NCBI RefSeq assembly: GCF_002777255.1
Contig: NZ_CP017634.1
Span: 3,546,903-3,610,902, forward strand
Source of the DNA: Candidatus Formimonas warabiya
GTDB taxonomy: Bacteria > Bacillota > Dehalobacteriia > Dehalobacteriales > Dehalobacteriaceae
Direction of reading: 5' to 3'
Length of the DNA: 64,000 bases
Position 1 is the stretch's first letter; the number at the start of each line of letters is the position of its first letter. Shown piece after piece: positions 53,601-62,600 of this stretch. The position numbers and the translations under genes are program-made. The notes under the pieces were generated by a model that made no database searches, had not been told where the DNA came from, and saw nothing but the letters and a program-made list of their open reading frames with translations.

Positions 53601-56600
53601 CGAGATCTACATCGGTATCATTGGCCAGCACATGGACGGTTACCGCCGTTTCTTCGTTCGTGCCTGCCACATCATCCACCGCAGTCGGCCCGTCATTCAC
53701 CGGGGTGACCGTAACGGTGACCTCTGCTGTTGCCTTCACATGAGCACTGTCTTCCATGGTATAGGTAAAAGTTTCGGTTCCATTCCAGTTGGCATCCGGC
53801 GTATAGACGAGCCTGCCGCTATCTACAGCCACGGTGCCATGAGGTGCGGTTAATGGTTCGATTATCGTTTTGGTATCTCCGGCATCATTGTCCGTGTCGT
53901 TTGCCAGGACATCTATGGTTACCGCTGTATCTTCGTTGGTTGTTGCTGTGTCCGCCAAGGCTACCGGGGCATCATTTACCGGGTTTACTGTGACGGTAAC
54001 AGTGGCTGTTGATAATTCCCCATTTTTATCTTTCGCAGTATATAAAAATGTATCAATCCCGTTCCAATTCGCATTCGGTTTATACCTTACAAGTTTTCCT
54101 TCTGCTACGATTTGAGCAGTGCCATGCGAAGGAACAGTTACCGAAACAACCGTAAACACATCTCCCTCAAGATCATTGTCAATATCTGTATCATTAGATA
54201 AAACATCAATAATTGTGGTAACATCTTCGTTTATAACTACAGTATCGTCAACCGCCACAACTGTATCATTTGTGGCATTTACTGCCACAATCACGGTTGC
54301 CGTGGATTTTTTATTCGTTGTGTCCGTCAGAGTATACGTAAAAGAATCGATGCCGTTCCAGTTGGCATTCGGCGTATAAGTCAGGTCCTTTTTATCATGA
54401 GAGATGCTTACAGTGCCATTTACGCCATTTGTCGCCGCATAAATGGTTAAATCATCGTGCAAAGGCAAATCGGGATCTGTATCATTCGCCAGCACATCAA
54501 TGATTTTTGCTTCATCTTCATCAGTAACGGCTGTATCATTTACTGCGGTCGGCGGATCAGGTACAGGACGAACCGTCACTGTTGCTGTGCCGGTGGCTGT
54601 CCCTCCATTTTCATCCTGAATAGTATAATTAAATGTATCTTCCCCGTTCCAATTCAGGTTCGGCATATAGGTTAAGGACTTGCCGTCTGCCGATACCACC
54701 ACTGTGCCGTGGGGTGCGGTAACAGGAGATACTACGGTAAGGTCATCCCCCTCAAAGTCAAAATCTATGTCCGTATCATTGCCGGCCACATCAAATGTTA
54801 CCGGGGTATCTTCGTCTGTACTCGCACTATCGTCATGGGCAACCGGTTCATCATTTACGATATTTACCGTGACAGTGACAGTTGCCGTTTTCCGAGTGCC
54901 TGTAATATCCTCCATCGTATAGGTGAAGGAGTCGTCTCCATTCCAGTTGGCATCCGGCGTATAGGTTAATGTCTTTTTATCACCGGAAATACTTACACGC
55001 CCGTTTGCTCCGTTTGTTGCTTCGTAAATCTTCAAATTATCATGAAGGGGCAAATCGGGATCTGTATCATTCGCCAGCACATCAATGATTTTTGCTTCAT
55101 CTTCATCAGTAACGGCTGTATCATTTACTGCGGTCGGCGGATCAGGTACAGGACGAACCGTCACTGTTGCTGTGCCGGTGGCTGTCCCTCCATTTTCATC
55201 CTGAATAGTATAATTAAATGTATCTTCCCCGTTCCAATTCAGGTTCGGCATATAGGTTAAGGACTTGCCGTCTGCCGATACCACCACTGTGCCGTGGGGT
55301 GCGGTAACAGGAGATACTACGGTAAGGTCATCCCCCTCAAAGTCAAAATCTATGTCCGTATCATTGCCGGCCACATCAAATGTTACCGGGGTATCTTCGT
55401 CTGTACTCGCACTATCGTCATGGGCAACCGGTTCATCATTTACGATATTTACCGTGACAGTGACAGTTGCCGTTTTCCGAGTGCCTGTAATATCCTCCAT
55501 CGTATAGGTGAAGGAGTCGTCTCCATTCCAGTTGGCATCCGGCGTGTAGGTTAATATCTTTTTATCGCCGGAAATACTTACACGCCCGTTTGCTCCGTCT
55601 GTTGCTTCGTAAATCGTCAGATTATCATGAAGGGGCAAGTCAGGATCTGTATCATTTGCCAGCACATCAATGGTTTTCGCTTCATCTTCATCCGTAACAG
55701 CTGTATCATTTACCGCGGTCGGCGGATCAGGTACAGGACGAACCGTCACTGTTACTGTGCCAGTGGCTGTATGGCCGTTTTTGTCGCGACTCGTATAATG
55801 GAAGGTTTCTGTTCCATTCCAGTCAGGATCAGGGGTATAGGTTAAGCTCTTTGCACCGGCTTCTATTTTCACTGCACCATGAGCACCTTGTGTTACAGAT
55901 GCAATAATTATTTCATCGGCATCAATGGAAATGTCGCCATCAGTGTCGTTGTCCAGGACGTTAATATTTACAAAGGTATCCTCATCACAGCTGCCGGTGT
56001 CTGCTACCGCCACCGGATCGTCGTCTACCGCATTTACCGTTATGGTTACCGTAGCCGTTGACTGGGCATTGGCACCGTCCCGCATGATGTAGGTAAATGT
56101 ATCTGTCCCATGCCAGTCGGCATTTGGCGTATAGGTCAGGGATTTCTTATCCCCCGCCAGCGATACCGTACCGTAGGTCCCGTTTGTGGCCGAAACAATG
56201 GTCAGATTATCCCCACCGGTTGATAAGTCAATATCTGTATCATTGGCCAGTACCGTAATATTTTTGGCCGTGTCTTCGTTCGTAGAAGCGGCGTCGTCTA
56301 CCGCCGTGGGCGGGTCGTTTACAGACGCCACGGTTACTGTCACAGTTGCTGTCGCACTATGATTATTTTCATCCGTTACGGTATAGCTAAAAGTATCCGT
56401 TCCATGGTAGTTTGCCGCCGGCGTATAGGTGACACTCTTGTTGTCCTCCGCTATGGCTACGCTGCCATGCTCTCCCTGTGTTACAGCGGTGACGTTTATT
56501 TCATCGTCATCAATGGGAATATCGCCATCGCTGTCGTTGGCAAGCACATTTATATTGACATTGGAATCCTCATTGCAGCCGGCTGTGTCTGCTACCGCCA

Positions 56601-59600
56601 CCGGATTATCGTCTACCGCATTTACCGTTATGGTTACTGTAGCCGTTGACCGGGCATTGGCACCGTCCCGCATGATATAGGTAAATGTATCTGTTCCATG
56701 CCAGTTGGTACTTGGCGTATAGGTCAGGGATTTCTTATCCCCCGCCAGCGATACCGTACCGTAGGTCCCGTTTGTGGCCGAGACAATGGTCAGATTATCT
56801 CCCCCGGTTGATAAGTCAATATCTGTATCATTGGCCAGTACCATTATATTTTTGGCTGTGTCTTCGTTTGTAGACGCGGCGTCGTCTACCGCCGTGGGCG
56901 GGTCGTTTACAGACGCCACGGTTACTGTCACAGTTGCTGTCGCACTATGATTATTTTCATCCGTTATGGTATAGTTAAAGGTATCCGTTCCATGGTAGTT
57001 TGCCGCCGGCGTATAGGTGACACTCTTGTTGTCCTCCGCTATGGCTACGCTGCCATGCTCTCCCTGTGTTACAGCGGTGACGTTTATTTCATCACTGTCC
57101 GTTGCAATGTCGGCATCCCTGTCGTTGGCAAGCACATTTATATTGACATTGGAATCCTCATTGCAGCCGGCTGTGTCTGCTACCGCCACCGGATTATCGT
57201 CTACCGCATTTACCGTTATGGTTACCGTGGCCGTTGACCGGGCATTGGCATCGTCCCGCATGATATAAGTAAATGTATCTGTCCCATGCCAGTCGGCATT
57301 TGGCGTATAAGTAATCAATTTTTTATCTTCTGAGATGGTTACGATGCCGTTCGTTGCCGTTACAGGCGATACAATGGTGAGACTATCCCCTTCACGGCTG
57401 AGATCCACATCCTCGTCGTTTGCTATGAGATCCTTAGTCACAGGAGTATCTTCATCTGTACCGGCACTATCGTCCTTGGCTACTGGCGCATCATTAACCG
57501 GCCGGACCGTCATGGTGACGGTTGCTGTCGATTCATTATTCTCATGGTCTCTGATGGTATAGGTAAATGTGTCGCTGCCGTTCCAGTTTTCTGTATCCGG
57601 AGTATATTCCAAATATTTGCCGTCCGGCGTGATTTCAACAGTACCGAAGGACCCGTCCGTTTTATTGATAATAGTAAGAGCATCTCCTCCGTATTGAATG
57701 TCCGGATCCCCATCATTTTCCAGCACATCAAGGGTGGCGGTGGTATCCTCGTCCCCGGACAAAGCATCATTTACCGCCTGGGGTAAATCCTCCACGGCAT
57801 TGACCGTAACGGTAATTGGGGACGTAGCGGTCAGATTGCCTTTATCCTTGATCGTATAGTTAAACGTTTCCGATCCGTTAAAGTTTGGGTCCGGCGTATA
57901 GGTCAGGGATTTTTTATCATCCGCAATGCTTACCCGTCCATGGGTCAAACCGGACACGCCGTCAATTAATAAATCATCCGCTTCATCCCCCAATTCTGCA
58001 TCGGTATCATTTGCCAAGGGATCGATCAGGACAGATCCGTCTTCATCACATGTACTTGTGTCCGGATTTGCCACCGGTGCGTCATTGACAGCATTGATGG
58101 TAATAGATACGGTCCCTTCATCCGTCCCTCCATCACGATCCATGACGACAAAGCGGAAACTGTCGCTGCCGAAATAATCCTCCAGCGGTTCGTAGGACCA
58201 TGACCCATCAGCATTTACATCCACTGTGCCATGTTCTGTCGTAAAACCTTCTATTAAGGAAAAGGTCAACGTCATATCCGCCATCTTATCCTCCACATCC
58301 GTGGCGGTTAATTGCCCGCTGTAGGTATCGTCCTCATCCATAGTGACATGATAATCTTGTGTCACAGGAAGATCATTAACGGGGTGAACGATCACATCCA
58401 CCGCCTGGGTGGTAGTGTTAACGCCGTCATTGATGGTAATGGTAAGCTGCAAACTCCCATTGGCATTTAACGACGGGGTAAGCTGGATAGTGTAGTTCCC
58501 GTTTGTTCCGGTAAGCTTGATATTTTTGTCCGCAATTAGCTCCTTATTTGTGGACGTGATTTTTGTGAGCAGATTTGCGCTTGAGGTTTCAGGGTCGGAA
58601 ATCACCACGCCAAAGGTTGCGCTTATATCCTCATTCATTTCCCACATCCAAGAGCCGCTATTTGACGTAACGGCAGGGGGATCGTTGAAGGATCCCACCG
58701 TGATGCTTACCGTACCGGTGCTTTCCAAGAAACCGTCGCTAATGGTATAGGTGAAACTGTCCGGGCCATTGTAATTCAATGCGGGGGTATAGGTAACCTC
58801 TCCCCTGGCGGCGTCGAATGTGACTGTGCCGTGACCGGGCTGTGCCACTCCGACCAAGCTAATGCGATCCGACTCTACATCGCTGTCATTTGCCAGCACA
58901 TTCAGGGTAAACGGCGTATCCTCTTCCGTTGTTTTATAATCGGTAACGGCTCTTGGGGCATCGTTGACCGGATTAATGGTAATGGAAACCGTAGCCTGCA
59001 TGGTATTGCCAAAAACGTCGGAGATGGTATAGGTAAAACTGTCTGCCCCATGATAATTTGAACTGGGTCGATAGGTTATGGTGCCGTCCATATTATTCGT
59101 GACAGTTCCGTGCTGGGGATTGGTATAACTGATCACATGAAACGAGTCTCCATCCGGATCGCTGTCATTAGCGGTGACAGGGAATACGGTTACCGTATCT
59201 TCATCAATCGTATAGCTGTCATCATAGGCCAGGACCGACCCGCTTGTAGGATCAACAATGAAAACAAAGGTGGCCACATAGTCTTCGGTTCCGTCATTGG
59301 CTGTCACCACAATCACACTGTTGCCGCTGGTATTTGGTTTTGGGGTCACGGTAAGGGTATAATGGGTGCCACTCTTCTCCAGCAAGAATCCCGTGCTATT
59401 ATCAACTAAATTTGTATTTTTTGAGGAGAGGGTCACCGTAATCAGGTCATGATCCGGGTTGGGAATATCAAATGTGATGGGTTTACTCGTGTTTTTTTCC
59501 GTTGTCACCGATGCGGGCAAATTCTCAATGCCGGTGGGATCGTGGACCGGGTTTACAGTTAAATGCACCGCCTTTGTGCTGGATTCTCCTGCTCTGTCGG

Positions 59601-62600
59601 TAACCTGGTAGGTAAATAAATCCTCCCCGTAATAATTATGATCAGGGGTGTATACCAAGAAGCCGTTCTCATCCACCGACGCAGCGCCATGTTCCGGCTG
59701 CGCCACAATAGCTACCGTCCATTCATCGATAATATCCGGGTCAATTTGATTCTCCGCAGGATTCATGACGATTTCCGTATCTTCATCTAAGGTTTTATTT
59801 AACTCTATGGCAACCGGAACATCGTTGACCGGAGTGATGGAAATTTGAAAAGTTTCCTCCGCATAAGCAACGCCATCGCTGACTTTCATCATGATCGTGG
59901 TTTCCCCATTGGCATTGGGAACCTGGACAAATTCCAGGGTATAGGTTTCCCCGTCTTTTTGGACTGTGATTCCTTCCCGGGCAATCACAGACTGATCTGA
60001 GGAACCGATCTCAAAAACAAGGCCGGAAATAGCGTTGTCAACATCATCAACTGTTACGTCCACATCATCTATGGGGGTATCTTCGTCAACCGTGATGTCG
60101 GCCACACTTGAGAGGGTGGGAGCATCATTAACAGGCCTGATGTAAATGACAATGTCCTGTTCTTTGACGGTGTCGCCATCGGTTACTGTATATTTAAACC
60201 GTTCCGTTCCATTATTATTTCGTCCCGGTGTGTATTCAATAATCATGCCGTTGACACTGGTTGTTCCCAGGGTAGGCTTTTTGCCCTCTTCTGTTGAAAC
60301 GCCCAATGTCAAGGGATTGCCTGTAAGATTCGAGATATACCCGGAAAGATCAATCGCCAGGGTTCCGCTGTCTTCCATGATCGTATTTGAATAAGACGAC
60401 AAATAATAGCCTGTCCCGCCATAGGAACTAAGAATAATTGTCGCTGTGGCAGTTAATCCGCCACTATCTTCAATGGTATACGTATATGAAACCGTGCCGT
60501 GAAATCCCGGCTGGGCCGGAAAGGTGATGGAGCCATCTTCGTTAATGGTGTAGGAATCCGCGCTACAGCTTATTACCGTTAAAATATCCCCGGAATCAAT
60601 ATCGTAATCATTATCTAAAACAGGTACGGTCACAGGCTGGCTGAAATCATGATGATACACCCCGTCGTCCCTTGCCACAGGCGCATCGTTGACAGGTGTG
60701 ACCTCAATGGTCACTTGAGCCGAAGCAGGTGCTGCGGAAGAATCCATAATGGCATAGGAAATCATTTCTGTCCCGTTCCAATCCGGATCAGGTGTATATT
60801 GGTACTTTCCGCCTCCGATATAGGTTAATAATCCATGCTCCGCTTCCCCCACAGAAAGTACCGTCACGTAAGACTCCGGATCGCTGTCATTTGCCATCAG
60901 ATTCATTTCAACCGGGGTGTCTTCCTCTGTGGAAATTAGATCGTCTACTGCCGTAGGAAGATCATTCACGGGATAGACTGTGACAGTAAAATTGATGCTG
61001 CACTGGCTGCCCTGGGAATCTGTCGCAGTGATGGTAATCGTCGAGGACCCGGACTGATTGTCCAATGGTGTCACCTGAACGGTATAATTGGCATCATTAA
61101 TTTTATGAAGGGATACCCCATTATCTGCTATTACTTCATGGTTGCCGGATGATGCGCTGAGACTGACACTGGATAAATCCCCGGAGTCCATGACACGCAA
61201 CGCCAGATCACCGGTTGAACTGTCCTCGGCAATTATTTGACGGGGGATCATTGTTAAAATAGGCACGTGGATATCGTTTTGACAGGTTACCCGTACATTA
61301 CCGGTAGCACTATTGCCGTTTCCATCCTGAATGGTATAGGTAAATGTAGCTGCCCCGACATAAGTGCCGTCCGCCGTATAGGAAACTGTCCCGTCTCCGT
61401 TCACGGAAGCACTGCCTTTGGCCGGTTGGGTAACGGAAAAAAGCGTCAGGGAATCACCGTCTACGTCATAATCATTTGTTAAAACGGAAATTTGAATGGT
61501 TTGATTGATTTTGGTCGTTGCCACATCGTCGGTGGCAACGGGTGCATCCTGCACCGATGTAACAGAAAGCAAAAAGCTCTTGGTCGTATAATACTCACCG
61601 TCGCTGACTGTAACACTGATCCTGGTATCGCCAAAAACGTTGGCATTCGGCATGATGCTAAGCAAACGGTCCGTCCCTGTTCCGGTAGCACTTAAATTTG
61701 CATCGCTGACAATACTCTGATTGGAACTGGCCAGTGTCAGTATTAATTGGTTGGGGGTTGTTTCATAATCCCCCAGGTGCAGGGGAATATCTGAGATTTC
61801 GTTGTCCTCGGGCGTGGTTTGATCAGAAAGATCATCCATCCACGGTGCATCGTTGACCGGTCTGCAGGCCAGGGTGACAGTGGCCGGATTTAAACAGCCG
61901 GTACTACCGTCAGAAATCTGATAGGTGAAAGAGTCATTGGTATCTACATTAGCATTGGGCGTATAGGTAAATGTCCCTGCAGAATCGTTATAATCTAATG
62001 TCCCTTTTGCCGTACTGGTTATTAACCCGGCAAAGTGCAGGGGATCATTTTCCACATCGCTGTCATTTGACAGAAGCTGGGCCACCGTAAAGGTGATGGG
62101 AGTATCTTCCGTAAAGCTAAATGAATCATTCCCTGCAACAGGGGCGTCATTTACCGGCAAGATGTTCAGGATAAAGGGATAGGTACCAATATTAAAACTA
62201 TCCGACACCTTAATGGTAATTGTCGCCTGGCCATTTTTATTTGCCTCGGGCACCAGGTGCAATCGAAGGGCAGGATCATTGTCGCTCAGTCCGATGACGG
62301 TAATCTTTTCATTACGAATAATCGACTGGTCTGAAGAGGTAACCTGAACCGTGAGACTTTCATCGGCAGTTACGTCGTCGGATAAAGCAAAGTCAATATC
62401 CCGGACCGTATCCTCATTCATTTCATATGTTTCTTCCAGATCGATCACCTGGGGATCATAGTCAAAGTAATTTACCTCTACAGTAACCTGGGCTGTAGCG
62501 GTAGCCCCGCCCGGAACATCCATGATCGTATAGCTGAAGTTTTCCGTACCGTACCAATTGACCGTGGGCGTATAGGTCAGGGTTTTTTTGTCCTCGGCAA

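Noticed and set aside
44815..57206. Regular repeats as a CRISPR array or satellite DNA
   Set aside because: Periods are 573-588 bp, all multiples of three, fully coding on the minus strand, with no spacers.
45000..58000. Many plus-strand open frames of 60-130 codons opposite the giant gene
   Set aside because: They recur at the array period, have no ribosome binding sites and are shadows of the repeated minus-strand coding sequence.
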